DNA of 64,000 nt from Psychroserpens luteus (GTDB lineage Bacteria > Bacteroidota > Bacteroidia > Flavobacteriales > Flavobacteriaceae), in NCBI RefSeq assembly GCF_015319355.1, contig NZ_JADILU010000002.1:558001-622000 (forward strand), given 5' to 3'. The notes below the pieces were generated by a model. That model made no database searches. It was not told the DNA's origin and saw only the letters and a program-made list of their open reading frames with translations. The first letter of the stretch is position 1, and every line of letters starts with the position of its first letter. The translations under genes were made by a program, and so were the position numbers. Positions 26,736 through 35,674 of the stretch are shown one piece after another.

Positions 26736-27485
26736 ATGATAGATATGAATTTAAATGACAGAACAATAATTATTACAGGAGCATCAAGCGGAATTGGTGA
26801 ATCTACAGCAAAAAAATTAGCTCAAAACGGAGCTAATGTTGTTTTAATGGCAAGAAGTGAAGACAAATTAAATACACTAAGAGATGCTATTGAAAAGGAT
26901 GGCGGAAAAGCACTCGTTGCCACTGGTGATGTGACTAAAAGTGAAGATTTTAAAAAGGTGGTTTCTAAAGCTGTTGAGACTTATGGCAAGGTGGATGGCT
27001 TAATAAATAATGCAGGTCTTATGCCTTTATCTTATGTTGAAAAGTTAAAAACAGACGAATGGGATCAAATGGTGGATGTGAATATTAAAGGTGTGCTTAA
27101 TGGTGTGTCTGCAGTATTGCCACAGTTAAAAGAACACAAAGGAGGTGATATTATTAATATTTCTTCTATGGCTGCAAATAGATATTTTCCTGGAGGTGCA
27201 GTGTATTGTGCGACCAAATCTGCAGTAAAAATGTTTAGTGAAGGGTTGAGACAGGAATTAGCGCCAAAATACGGAATTAACGTCACGTCTATTGAGCCTG
27301 GAGCTGTAGCAACAAATTTGACAAGTACCATTACAGATGAGGATATTAAAGAGACCATGAAAGGCATGGAAGACATGACCACTTTAGAAAGTGAGGATAT
27401 TGCGAATGCTATTTATTATGCATTGTCACAACCTGCTCGTGTAAACATTAATGATGTGTACATCGTACCTAGTGAACAGAAATAA
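26736..27485 (+). CDS. SDR family NAD(P)-dependent oxidoreductase
   Basis: The 249-residue classical short-chain dehydrogenase has the cofactor motif TGASSGIG near residues 14-21, NNAG near 90-93, catalytic Ser in ISSMA and the YCATK active site near 155-159. The Arg in MARSE after the second strand favours NADP(H). It resembles YdfG/serine dehydrogenase-like aldehyde and 3-hydroxyacid reductases. The ATG at 26745 (MNLNDR) is an equally good start. It is 25 bases upstream of the aldehyde dehydrogenase and probably co-transcribed, which suggests a joint role in aldehyde or alcohol turnover. Confidence 0.9.
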   Translation: MIDMNLNDRTIIITGASSGIGESTAKKLAQNGANVVLMARSEDKLNTLRDAIEKDGGKALVATGDVTKSEDFKKVVSKAVETYGKVDGLINNAGLMPLSYVEKLKTDEWDQMVDVNIKGVLNGVSAVLPQLKEHKGGDIINISSMAANRYFPGGAVYCATKSAVKMFSEGLRQELAPKYGINVTSIEPGAVATNLTSTITDEDIKETMKGMEDMTTLESEDIANAIYYALSQPARVNINDVYIVPSEQK

Positions 27486-27510
27486 GAATTAAGAAAACAA
27501 AAAAAAAGAT

Positions 27511-28908
27511 ATGGAAACTCAAACCAAACAACATACATTCAAAACTACTAATCCTGCTACAGGGAAGTCTTTAGAGACTTACAAATATATGAGCAATGAT
27601 GACGTAGAGTCTGCAATACAAAAATCACAAAACGCTTTTTTAGACTGGAGATTTAAGTCTTTTGAAGAACGCGGAAAAATCATTAAATCTATTGGAGCAG
27701 AACTTCAAAATTATAAGTCTGAACTGTCTCAATTGATGACCGATGAAATGGGGAAATTGCTTAAACAAAGTCATCAGGAGGTCGATTTATGTTCTGCTAT
27801 TTGTGAGTATTGTGCAGATCATGCTGCAGAAAATTTAAAGAACGAAACGCGTGATCTATCTGATGGTGGAAAAGGAATCATTGCCTATGCTCCTATTGGA
27901 ATTATCTACGGAATTCAACCATGGAATTATCCGTCATACCAAGTCATAAGATATGCCATTACAAATCTAATGGCAGGAAATAGCGTGTTATTAAAACATG
28001 CTGGTAATGTCACAGGAACCGCTAAATTATTAGAATCTATTTTTAAAGCTGCAGGTTTACCAGATGGTTTATTTACTGTTTTAGTGATAGAACATGACCA
28101 GTCTGATGCTATTATTGAGCACAAACTGGTAAGAGGAGTCACTTTAACTGGTAGTCCTGGTGCTGGTCGCATTATTGGTAAAAAAGCAGGTGAAGAACTT
28201 AAGAAAACTGTTTTAGAATTGGGTAGTAATGATGCGTATCTCATTCTTAAGGATGCAGATATTGAAACTGCAGTTAAAAAATCTGTGCAAGGACGTATTT
28301 ATAATAATGGAGAAACGTGTATTGCAGCAAAACGTTTTATAGCTGTAGCATCCGTGTATGATCAATTTAAAGAAGCGTTTGTGAAAGCGATGAGCGAATT
28401 AAAATTGGGAGATCCTAATGATGAAAATTCCGATTTAGGACCAATGGCTCGAAAAGATTTGAGAGAAGAATTACATGAGCAAGTTACCGAAAGTGTTGAT
28501 AAAGGTGCTGAAATATTGTGTGGAGGAAAAATGAAAGATGGTGATGGTTATTATTATCCTGCAACCGTTTTAGGGAATGTAAAGCCTGGACAACCAGCTT
28601 ATGATGATGAACTTTTTGGACCTGTAGCGTCTTTAATTAAAGCTAAAGATGAAGAAGATGCTATGCGAATTGCTAATGATAGTAAGTTTGGACTAGGTGG
28701 CGGAATTTTCTCAAAAGATATAAAGCGTGCCACAGAATTGGCAGAGAAACATTTTGATACAGGAATGGTCTTTATCAATTCTTTTGGAACCGCAGAACCT
28801 ACAATGCCTTTTGGAGGCGTAAAAGATTCTGGATATGGTAGAGAACATGGTGGCTTTGGTATGAAAGAATTTGTAAACACTAAGTCTATTATGATCAGGA
28901 AATCTTAA
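27511..28908 (+). CDS. NAD(P)-dependent succinate-semialdehyde dehydrogenase-type ALDH
   Basis: The 465-residue aldehyde dehydrogenase has the cofactor region PWNYPSYQ, the glycine motif TGSPGAG, the catalytic Glu in LELGSNDAY and the nucleophile Cys in NGETCIAAKRF. PFGGVKDSGYGREHG near the C-terminus is typical of the succinate-semialdehyde dehydrogenase branch. It would oxidise semialdehydes such as succinate semialdehyde to acids. The gene follows an SDR gene and ends in a strong terminator, forming a two-gene unit. Confidence 0.88.
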   Translation: METQTKQHTFKTTNPATGKSLETYKYMSNDDVESAIQKSQNAFLDWRFKSFEERGKIIKSIGAELQNYKSELSQLMTDEMGKLLKQSHQEVDLCSAICEYCADHAAENLKNETRDLSDGGKGIIAYAPIGIIYGIQPWNYPSYQVIRYAITNLMAGNSVLLKHAGNVTGTAKLLESIFKAAGLPDGLFTVLVIEHDQSDAIIEHKLVRGVTLTGSPGAGRIIGKKAGEELKKTVLELGSNDAYLILKDADIETAVKKSVQGRIYNNGETCIAAKRFIAVASVYDQFKEAFVKAMSELKLGDPNDENSDLGPMARKDLREELHEQVTESVDKGAEILCGGKMKDGDGYYYPATVLGNVKPGQPAYDDELFGPVASLIKAKDEEDAMRIANDSKFGLGGGIFSKDIKRATELAEKHFDTGMVFINSFGTAEPTMPFGGVKDSGYGREHGGFGMKEFVNTKSIMIRKS

Positions 28909-28938
28909 AAGTTATAGTAGTTTTTATGATTAATAGTA

Positions 28939-28971
28939 AACACCCAAGATGAAATGTCTTGGGTGTTTTTT
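28939..28971 (+). terminator. Terminator after SDR-ALDH operon
   Basis: AACACCCAAGA / TCTTGGGTGTT gives a perfect 11-base stem with a 7-base loop followed by TTTTTATG. The preceding AGTAAA on the other side makes it less suited for the converging AAA+ gene. Confidence 0.9.
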
Positions 28972-28981
28972 TATGTTTTTT

Positions 28982-30322
28982 TTATGCTATGGTGATGCTT
29001 TTACTCGTCTTTGCAAATTCTTTTTTAATCCCATTATGCAAATCATTTAACTGAATGACTTTTTCACCACGATCTAAGCTTTTGAGCATAGAATTTTGTA
29101 AAATATTGGTTATTGCTTCTGGTGTGAGTTCATACTCATAAGCTAGGTTTTCTAAATCTAGGTTTTCATGATACGTAAAATCATTTGTGATGCGTTGTTT
29201 CCATAATTGAAGGCGTTCTTCTGTATCTGGCATGTGAAATGTAATGATGCTTTGAAAACGTCTTACAAAAGCAGCATCTATATTTTTAGCTAAATCTGTG
29301 CTTAAAATAATTAAGCCATCAAAATCTTCTATGCGTTGCAATAGGTAACTCACTTCTTGATTGGCATAACGATCATGTGCATCTTTTACATTGGTACGCT
29401 TACCAAATAAAGCATCGGCTTCATCAAAAAAGAGAATCCAGTTTTGGGATTCGGCTTGTTTAAATAAACGATCTAAATTCTTTTCGGTTTCACCAATGAA
29501 GTTAGAAATAACTAATGATAAATCAACACGATACACATCTCTATTTGCAGATTTACCAAGTAAGGTTGCAGTCATGGTTTTACCGGTTCCGTGAGGTCCT
29601 GCAAATAAAACCCGATGTCCTTTTGGCATGTGTTTGTTAAATTTATAATCTGTCTTTAAGTCTTGGCTATGATTGAGATATAGCTTTAATTCTTTAATGC
29701 TCTCATGTGTATCATGAGATACTACTAAGTCATCCCAATCTTGTAACGTGCTCAATTTTGTTGCACGAAAACCTGGATGTGCTTTTATATTAGGTTCTTG
29801 ATTGGTAAATAGCGACAGATACTGTTGTGAGAGTATTAATTGTCTAGAATACAAGGGTAAGTTTTGTGTTGTTGCAGCAAATTCTAAAATCCCATCACGA
29901 AAAAGTTTATGATTTTCATTGAACAAAGACATCATAGATAAGCGCTTCTCAATATCTTCACTATCTAATAAAAATAAAGCGGTTTCTCCTGTTGGTAATA
30001 TGCCATTGTAACCTTTTATGGTTCTACCGCCAAATTCTGAAAATGGCTTATCGTAAGTTTTGTTTTTCTGAAATAAGAAGTCTAGAGCAGATGGTCTTAT
30101 ATGAGGTACTAAGGCTAAAATAAGAATGAGCCTCTCTGCTTCTGTGAGTTTATAAGTTTTGATGACATTGGCATATGGCGAATCATGGTCATCAATTTTT
30201 GGAGCACTTTGTATATGTTCATCACTAGATTGTGTAAAATGGAATGCTAGTTTTTGATTCACATAATTCTGAAACCATTTCAATTCTTGCTCAATAGTTT
30301 TTGCGTTGGATGTATTACTCAT
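28982..30322 (-). CDS. AAA+ ATPase (CbbX/Afp15-like)
   Basis: The 446-residue protein has an N-terminal helical/winged-helix-like region (about 1-190) and one AAA+ module: Walker A GPHGTGKT at 242-249, Walker B ILFFDEAD at 296-303, sensor 1 around STDLAKNID, and the Arg finger pair Arg354-Arg355. Proteins with this N-terminal region occur beside extracellular contractile injection systems in Bacteroidota, where the ATPase assists assembly or disassembly. No such structural genes are seen in this window. It is a lone gene converging on the ALDH terminator. The role may be remodelling of another complex. Confidence 0.8.
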   Translation of the reverse strand: MSNTSNAKTIEQELKWFQNYVNQKLAFHFTQSSDEHIQSAPKIDDHDSPYANVIKTYKLTEAERLILILALVPHIRPSALDFLFQKNKTYDKPFSEFGGRTIKGYNGILPTGETALFLLDSEDIEKRLSMMSLFNENHKLFRDGILEFAATTQNLPLYSRQLILSQQYLSLFTNQEPNIKAHPGFRATKLSTLQDWDDLVVSHDTHESIKELKLYLNHSQDLKTDYKFNKHMPKGHRVLFAGPHGTGKTMTATLLGKSANRDVYRVDLSLVISNFIGETEKNLDRLFKQAESQNWILFFDEADALFGKRTNVKDAHDRYANQEVSYLLQRIEDFDGLIILSTDLAKNIDAAFVRRFQSIITFHMPDTEERLQLWKQRITNDFTYHENLDLENLAYEYELTPEAITNILQNSMLKSLDRGEKVIQLNDLHNGIKKEFAKTSKSITIA

Positions 30323-30490
30323 AACGTACTATTTGATTTGCGATACAAGATAGTTATTATTCGTTGCAATGTGATTATTTTAGTTTAATATCTTGCTGAT
30401 AATCTATGAGTTATATTAAATATGTAATTGTATCGAAAAACAAAACTGCTTTGAATATGTTGCAAAATAGTATCCTATTAAAAACAAAAA

Positions 30491-30509
30491 AGCCAGCATA
30501 AAGCTGACT
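30491..30509 (-). terminator. Terminator after the fasciclin gene
   Basis: On the minus strand AGTCAGC / GCTGGCT (one G-U pair) closes a 5-base loop and is followed by TTTTTTGTTTT. Confidence 0.75.
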
Positions 30510-30536
30510 TTCTTAACCAAATGTTATGTGTATAAA

Positions 30537-31133
30537 TTACTTAGGCATTACTACAGAGTCAATGGCGTGAATGACACCATTTGACGCAGCTACATCAGCC
30601 ATAATTACTGTTGATGTTCCGCCATTAGCATCTGTCAATATTACGTTTCCGTCTTTTAAACTTAATGTAATAGCATCTCCATTTAAAGTGTCTACTGTGA
30701 ATTTTCCATCGTTGTTTTTAATAGCATCAATTACTGCTGATGCTTCAAATTTTCCAGAAACAACATGGTAAGTTAATATACCAGCTAGCGTACTTTTGTT
30801 TTCTGGTTTTAATAAATTATCTATTGTACCTTCTGGTAATTTTGCAAAGGCATCATTTGTTGGAGCAAAGACTGTGAATGGTCCTTTTCCATTTAATGCA
30901 TCTACTAAATCTGCAGCTTTTACAGCAGCTACCAATGTCGTAAAATTATCGTTTGATGCAGCTACACCTACTATTGTTGGTGTCTCTTCTTTTTCTGTCA
31001 TTGCAATCTCATTAGATGTTTCAGTTACTTCTGTATCAACAGTTGTTTCAGGAGTACTTTTTTTAGTTTCTTCGCAAGAAGCGAATAATAAGCCTGCTAC
31101 TGCAAAGGCTGTGAATGTTTTTAAAATTTTCAT
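30537..31133 (-). CDS. Fasciclin (FAS1) domain lipoprotein
   Basis: The 198-residue protein has a lipoprotein signal (LLFASC, Cys20), an acidic threonine-rich linker to about residue 60, and one FAS1 domain from about 62 to 196. The domain shows the two conserved blocks GPFTVFAPTNDAF near 84-96 and GVIHAIDSVVMP at the end, plus LTYHVV. FAS1 proteins are surface adhesion modules. The position of Cys followed by Glu-Glu fits outer membrane or surface lipoproteins of Bacteroidota. A TATCTTTG box on the minus strand at 31176-31183 is a likely -7 element, about 43 bases upstream of the ATG. Confidence 0.92.
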   Translation of the reverse strand: MKILKTFTAFAVAGLLFASCEETKKSTPETTVDTEVTETSNEIAMTEKEETPTIVGVAASNDNFTTLVAAVKAADLVDALNGKGPFTVFAPTNDAFAKLPEGTIDNLLKPENKSTLAGILTYHVVSGKFEASAVIDAIKNNDGKFTVDTLNGDAITLSLKDGNVILTDANGGTSTVIMADVAASNGVIHAIDSVVMPK

Positions 31134-31175
31134 TTTTATTTAATTTTTTAGTTAATTAATTTTATTTACTCAAGT

Positions 31176-31183
31176 CAAAGATA
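31176..31183 (-). promoter_or_regulatory. Candidate -7 box of the fasciclin gene
   Basis: The minus strand reads TATCTTTG, a full match to TAnnTTTG. No obvious -33 TTG is present at normal spacing. Confidence 0.4.
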
Positions 31184-31321
31184 TAAGATTATATGTTTTG
31201 TTTATACATATTAACAAAACATTAAACAAAATTATTCATTTTCTGTAATAGTTTGAATGTTACTATGCATATCTAATTCATTTTCAAAGCATTCCGAAGT
31301 AAATATCCTTATAACTAAAAA

Positions 31322-31344
31322 AGCATACCTTACTGAGGTATGCT
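31322..31344 (-). terminator. Terminator after the peroxiredoxin-like gene
   Basis: AGCATACCT / AGGTATGCT forms a perfect 9-base stem with a 5-base loop; on the minus strand it is followed by TTTTTTAG. Confidence 0.88.
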
Positions 31345-31368
31345 ATTAAATTCTTATGCCAGATGTAA

Positions 31369-31875
31369 TTAGGCTTCGCCTCGAGCTGGATAGTCTTGAT
31401 TAATCACATATTCTAAAGAGTTTAAAAGATCTGTAATTCTAGGTCTTGCAAATGGCATCGTTTGTATCGATGACGCATACAGCGTTTGATCTGGTTTAAT
31501 GATAAACACTCCAGGCTCAATAAAATGCTTAGGTTCTTCTTTTACACCTTCGGAAATGTAAAGACTCCAAGTTCTAGCATCTTCAATCGAAAAATTATAG
31601 CCTAAAGGTAATCCATCAATATCCCATTCCTCATAAGTTGCTTTTGCCACGTCCTTAGTATCAGAACTGATAGCAATCACATTAACTCCTTTTTTAGAAA
31701 AAGCATCTAAATGTTTTTGAAGCGTTTCTAAATAGGATTTACAGACAGGGCAATGTTTTCCACGATAGAAAATGACCATTGTAAAGTGCTCAGGTTTTTG
31801 ATCGCTCAATGTCCATTTAGTATCATTAACTAAATCTATATGAATCTCTGGTGTTTTTGTTCTTGGTTTTATCAT
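31369..31875 (-). CDS. Peroxiredoxin-like (AhpC/TSA) thiol protein
   Basis: The 168-residue thioredoxin-fold protein has the segment FYRGKHCPVCKSYL near residues 33-46. The CPVC pair lies where AhpC/TSA proteins have the peroxidatic Cys or a CxxC pair, as in the peroxiredoxin-like 2 group. It is cytoplasmic, with no signal peptide. It likely reduces peroxides or acts as a thiol oxidoreductase. It is 48 bases downstream of the NAD(P)H-binding gene at 31924-32553, in the same direction, and may share its transcript, which would place it under the TetR-controlled intergenic region. Confidence 0.85.
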   Translation of the reverse strand: MIKPRTKTPEIHIDLVNDTKWTLSDQKPEHFTMVIFYRGKHCPVCKSYLETLQKHLDAFSKKGVNVIAISSDTKDVAKATYEEWDIDGLPLGYNFSIEDARTWSLYISEGVKEEPKHFIEPGVFIIKPDQTLYASSIQTMPFARPRITDLLNSLEYVINQDYPARGEA

Positions 31876-31923
31876 CGTTTATTTGAATTGGTATTAAAAT
31901 TTGGGTTCTTGAAAGGGTTCAAA

Positions 31924-32553
31924 TTATTTAATAGTTTCTAAGGCTTTTCCTATTAAAGTTTCACCTTTAATAATTTCGAAAGTTTCCTTATTTGCTGCAT
32001 CGTCATGTAAAGATCTTACTAATGTTTGCGCAACATCGTCACGTGTAATTTCTCCTTGTTCATTAAGTGATTTTGCTAATTTGATTTTGCCTTCGCCTGC
32101 ATTATTGGTTAAACTTCCTGGTCTTACAATGGCATAATTTAAATTGGATGATTTAAGATATTCATCTGCATTATGTTTTGCTTTAAGATAATCTTGAAGT
32201 TTTTCGCTTTTCTCTGGTTGGTCTGCTCCCATTGAGCTAAGCATTACAAATTTTTTGACATTCCATTTGGAAGATGCATCGACCATTTTTATAGCACCAT
32301 CTTGATCTACACCTTTTACATTTTTTCCTCCAGATCCTGCTGCAAAAATGACTTTGTCAATGTTTTTAGTGGTATGAGATACATCTTGTTCTAAATCTCC
32401 CATAACTGTTTTGACATCGTGAGCTAAAAACTCAGCTTGTTGCTGTTCGTTTCTAACCATTGCAATAGGTTCAAAATATTGAGATGCTTTTAATAATTGA
32501 ACTATTTTTTTTCCTGTGGTACCTGTGGCACCTGCTACTAATATGTTTTCCAT
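31924..32553 (-). CDS. NAD(P)H-binding atypical SDR (NmrA/YwnB-like)
   Basis: The 209-residue protein starts with the Rossmann motif VAGATGTTGKK near residues 5-15, typical of atypical SDRs of the NAD(P)H-binding family (NmrA-like, flavin-reductase-like). MLSSMGAD and YAIVRPGSLTN are further family marks. Such proteins reduce or sense quinones, or act as redox sensors. The gene is divergent from the TetR gene at 32737, a common arrangement in which the regulator controls both. It is followed by the peroxiredoxin-like gene. Confidence 0.87.
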   Translation of the reverse strand: MENILVAGATGTTGKKIVQLLKASQYFEPIAMVRNEQQQAEFLAHDVKTVMGDLEQDVSHTTKNIDKVIFAAGSGGKNVKGVDQDGAIKMVDASSKWNVKKFVMLSSMGADQPEKSEKLQDYLKAKHNADEYLKSSNLNYAIVRPGSLTNNAGEGKIKLAKSLNEQGEITRDDVAQTLVRSLHDDAANKETFEIIKGETLIGKALETIK

Positions 32554-32663
32554 TTGTTTTCTTTTTTACAAGGTGGTGCTTTTACAAGTTTCACCTTAGT
32601 TGAGACCATTAAATTGTTAACTCAAATGGATAATTTATATGCATTTAACTCACTGATGTACAA

Positions 32664-32718
32664 CAAATATAAAACTTTGTTAAAAAAAGAATGAACATTC
32701 ATTTTTTAAATATCTTTG
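32664..32718. promoter_or_regulatory. Divergent promoters with candidate TetR operator
   Basis: The perfect inverted repeat AATGAA-CA-TTCATT lies at 32690-32703. It sits between TATCTTTG on the plus strand (32711-32718, -7 box of the TetR gene) and TATATTTG on the minus strand (32664-32671, -7 box of the NmrA-like gene). Position and symmetry fit an autoregulatory TetR site acting on both genes. Confidence 0.55.
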
Positions 32719-32736
32719 TACCATAATTAAAAGATA

Positions 32737-33321
32737 ATGGCAAAACTTCAAAAAAGTATAGATAAGCGAAATGCATTAGTTAAAGCAACTATAGACTTGG
32801 TAAACAATAATGGTTTCCATGCTACGCCTATGAGCAAGATTGCTAAAATGGCAAATGTATCTCCTGCGACAATCTATTTATATTTTGAAAATAAACAAGA
32901 TTTAGTAAATCAAACCTATATACAAGTAAAAGCAGAATATACTAATTATACTTTTGCGACTTATGAAGATACCATGCCTGTTGAAGCAGGTTTTGCATTG
33001 ATATGGAATCGTATTGCAGATTTTAAACTTAAAGAGTGCGACAATGCTTTGTTTTTAGCACAATGTGATAATACACCAATGATAGATGAAGAAAGCAGAC
33101 AAGAAGGTATTAAACATCTACAACCACTACTCGACCTTTGGGAACGTGGTAGAAAAGAAGGCATCATAAAACCAGTATCCGATTATGTGTTGTATGCCTA
33201 TGCTATTAATCCGTTGTCATTTTTAATGATGACAGAAAAACGTGGCGCATTTCAATTGGATAAAACACATCTTGAAGAAGCCTATGAATCTGCTTGGAGT
33301 AGTATAAAAGCTTGTAAATAA
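32737..33321 (+). CDS. TetR/AcrR family transcriptional regulator
   Basis: The 194-residue protein has the TetR helix-turn-helix at residues 10-56: IDLVNNNGFHATPMSKIAK followed by VSPATIYLYFENKQDL. The C-terminal ligand domain (about 60-190) is specific to subfamilies and gives no ligand clue. It starts a five- or six-gene plus-strand run of redox enzymes (SDR, nitroreductase, MDR, iron alcohol dehydrogenase, DJ-1-like), and only one base separates it from the next gene. It therefore probably represses this operon and the divergent NmrA-like gene in response to an electrophile or quinone. Confidence 0.92.
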   Translation: MAKLQKSIDKRNALVKATIDLVNNNGFHATPMSKIAKMANVSPATIYLYFENKQDLVNQTYIQVKAEYTNYTFATYEDTMPVEAGFALIWNRIADFKLKECDNALFLAQCDNTPMIDEESRQEGIKHLQPLLDLWERGRKEGIIKPVSDYVLYAYAINPLSFLMMTEKRGAFQLDKTHLEEAYESAWSSIKACK

Positions 33322-33322
33322 T

Positions 33323-33985
33323 ATGAAAAAAACAGCAATTATATTAGGAGCTACAGGTTTAACTGGTAGCAGTATTCTTCAAAAACTAATTGAAGATGAT
33401 CGATATGGCAGTATCAAATTATTTTCACGTTCTAAAATAGAAGGTCTGCCAAAAAAAGTGACACAATTTATAGGTGATCTTTTAGAGCTAGACCAGTTTA
33501 AAGCAGATTTTATTGCAGATGAAGTGTATTGCTGTATAGGTACAACAAATAAAAAAACACCCAATAAAGCATTATACAAACAAATAGATTATGGGATTCC
33601 AGTGAATGCTGCAAGACTTTCTTCGGAAAATGGCATCCAAACATTCTTAGTGATTTCTGCAATGGGAGCAGATAAAAAAAGTAGTGTGTTTTATAACAAG
33701 ACCAAAGGAGAAATGGAATATGATGTGTTGCAAGAACAAATTAAACACACTTACATTTTAAGACCTTCATTAATTGGTGGTGATCGTAAAGAAAATAGAA
33801 CACTAGAAAAGATAGGCTTGGGTGTGTTTAAAATCATCCAACCATTATTTATCGGAACATTAAAAAAATACAAAATAATTGATGCTAAAAATATTGCAAA
33901 AACGATGATATACTTAGCAAATAATACAAGTCATTCTGAGGTGATTATAACTTCGGATGAGATCAAAGAACTTTCAGAAAATTAA
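33323..33985 (+). CDS. NAD(P)H-binding oxidoreductase (YbjT/HIM1-like)
   Basis: The 220-residue atypical SDR has the Rossmann motif LGATGLTGSS near residues 8-17, CCIGTTNKK near 70-78, and LVISAMGAD with a YNKTKGEME segment in place of the catalytic YxxxK. Related proteins from Bacteroidota are annotated as NAD-dependent epimerase-like or nucleoside-diphosphate-sugar epimerase proteins without known substrate. It is one base downstream of the TetR stop, so it is surely in its operon. No further role can be derived from sequence. Confidence 0.87.
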   Translation: MKKTAIILGATGLTGSSILQKLIEDDRYGSIKLFSRSKIEGLPKKVTQFIGDLLELDQFKADFIADEVYCCIGTTNKKTPNKALYKQIDYGIPVNAARLSSENGIQTFLVISAMGADKKSSVFYNKTKGEMEYDVLQEQIKHTYILRPSLIGGDRKENRTLEKIGLGVFKIIQPLFIGTLKKYKIIDAKNIAKTMIYLANNTSHSEVIITSDEIKELSEN

Positions 33986-34003
33986 CCAAAAAAAATTGAG
34001 AAT

Positions 34004-34636
34004 ATGGAATTATTAGACAAATTAAAGTGGAGATATGCTGCAAAAGCGATGAATGGCGAAAAAGTTTCCGAAGATAAAATAGAACGCATTTTAGAAGCTG
34101 CACGCTTAGCTCCTACTTCTAGCGGATTACAGCCTTTCGAGATTTTCGTAATTAAAAACCAAGCCATTAAAGAACAAATTAAACCAGTAGCATGGAATCA
34201 ATCTGTAATAACAGACTGCTCTCACCTACTCGTTTTTGCTGCTTGGGATACTTATACTGCAGAGCGTATTAACCACATGTTTGATTTAACTAATGAAATT
34301 CGTGGATTTAAAAATGAAGGATGGGAAAACTACCGTCAGATGTTACTAAGTATGTATCCTCAAAAAGATCCAGAAGAAAACTTTAATCATGCTGCCAGGC
34401 AAGCTTACATTGCTTTCACAGAAGCTTTAACTGCTGCAGCTTTTGAAGGTGTGGACGCAACACCATTAGAAGGTTTTGAACCAGATGCTGTAGACAAAAT
34501 TCTAGGTCTACGTGAAAAAGGTTTACGTAGTGCTGTAATGTTACCAATTGGTTATAGAAAAGAAGATGCAGATTGGTTAGTAAATCTTGTAAAGGTTAGA
34601 AAACCTATGGAAGAATTAGTAACTGTAATAGACTAA
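34004..34636 (+). CDS. NAD(P)H-dependent nitroreductase, NfsB-like
   Basis: The 210-residue protein fits the FMN-dependent nitroreductase family: KWRYAAKAMNGEKV at the start supplies FMN-phosphate-binding Arg and Lys, ARLAPTSSGLQPFE near 33-46 is the flavin-binding loop, and PIGYRKEDAD near 185-194 is the typical closing motif. The enzyme reduces nitroaromatics, quinones or enals with NAD(P)H as a homodimer. It is the third gene of the TetR-led operon. Another paralogue lies at 43285-43959. Confidence 0.9.
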   Translation: MELLDKLKWRYAAKAMNGEKVSEDKIERILEAARLAPTSSGLQPFEIFVIKNQAIKEQIKPVAWNQSVITDCSHLLVFAAWDTYTAERINHMFDLTNEIRGFKNEGWENYRQMLLSMYPQKDPEENFNHAARQAYIAFTEALTAAAFEGVDATPLEGFEPDAVDKILGLREKGLRSAVMLPIGYRKEDADWLVNLVKVRKPMEELVTVID

Positions 34637-34648
34637 AAAATAATTATC

Positions 34649-35647
34649 ATGACTAAAACAATTTTATTAAATAATAGACCTAAAGGAAAACCTACAGTTT
34701 CAAATTTTGAATTTGTGACTGATGATGCTCAGCTTACAATTTCTGAAGGAGAAATACTTTTAGAAGCAGCTTATGTATCTGTAGATCCTTACTTAAGAGG
34801 TCGAATGAGCGATGCAAAATCTTACGTTCCTCCTTTTCAATTAAATGAGCCAATACATTCTGGTGTAGTTGCTAAAGTCATTGCTTCTAAAAACAAAAAT
34901 TTTGCAGAAGGTGATTACGTGTCTGGTATGTTAAACTGGTCAACGCAACAAATATCAAATGGTGAAGGCTTACATAAAGTAGATGGTTCTAAAGCGCCTT
35001 TAAGCACATACTTAGGTGTTTTAGGAATGACAGGATTAACCGCCTATTTAGGATTAACTCAAATTGGAAAACCTGTAGCTGGAGAGACGATTGTTGTTTC
35101 TGGAGCAGCTGGAGCTGTTGGTAGTGTTGTTGGTCAAATTGCAAAAATCTTAGGACTAAATGTCATAGGAATTGCAGGAACTGATGAGAAAATTGACATG
35201 CTAAAAAACAAGTTTGGTTTTGATGCAGGTATCAATTATAACACCAGTAAAGACATAAATGGAGACCTAAAAAGATTAGCTCCAAATGGTGTAGATCTCT
35301 ATTTTGATAATGTTGGAGGACCAATATCTGATGCTGTGTTATTCAACATCAACAGATTCGCAAGAATTATAGTTTGTGGTGCTATTTCTGTTTATAATGA
35401 AACAGAATTACCGACAAGTATAAGCGTACAGCCATTCTTAGTTAAAAACAGTGCTTTAATGCAAGGATTTATTGTGTCTAATTACGCAGATAAATTCCCA
35501 GAAGCGATGCAACATTTATCTACTTGGTTAGCCGAAGGAAAATTAAAATATACAGAAACTATAGTTGAAGGTTTTGATAATATTCCGAATGCTTTTATCG
35601 ATTTATTTGAAGGTAAAAACAAAGGAAAAATGATAGTAAAAATTTAG
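34649..35647 (+). CDS. NADP-dependent enal/quinone reductase (zinc-free MDR)
   Basis: The 332-residue medium-chain dehydrogenase belongs to the leukotriene B4 12-hydroxydehydrogenase/CurA branch: VDPYLRGRMSD near 48-58, the Rossmann motif SGAAGAVGSVVGQIAK near 150-165, and the closing FEGKNKGKMIVKI. There are no zinc-binding cysteines. The reaction is reduction of alpha,beta-unsaturated aldehydes and ketones by NADPH. It lies 12 bases after the nitroreductase in the same operon, fitting electrophile detoxification. Confidence 0.92.
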   Translation: MTKTILLNNRPKGKPTVSNFEFVTDDAQLTISEGEILLEAAYVSVDPYLRGRMSDAKSYVPPFQLNEPIHSGVVAKVIASKNKNFAEGDYVSGMLNWSTQQISNGEGLHKVDGSKAPLSTYLGVLGMTGLTAYLGLTQIGKPVAGETIVVSGAAGAVGSVVGQIAKILGLNVIGIAGTDEKIDMLKNKFGFDAGINYNTSKDINGDLKRLAPNGVDLYFDNVGGPISDAVLFNINRFARIIVCGAISVYNETELPTSISVQPFLVKNSALMQGFIVSNYADKFPEAMQHLSTWLAEGKLKYTETIVEGFDNIPNAFIDLFEGKNKGKMIVKI

Positions 35648-35674
35648 ATTAAAATAATTAAAAAGAAAAAGAAG

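Noticed and set aside
28982-30322. Part of a contractile injection system locus
   Set aside because: None of the neighbouring genes encode sheath, tube, spike or baseplate proteins.
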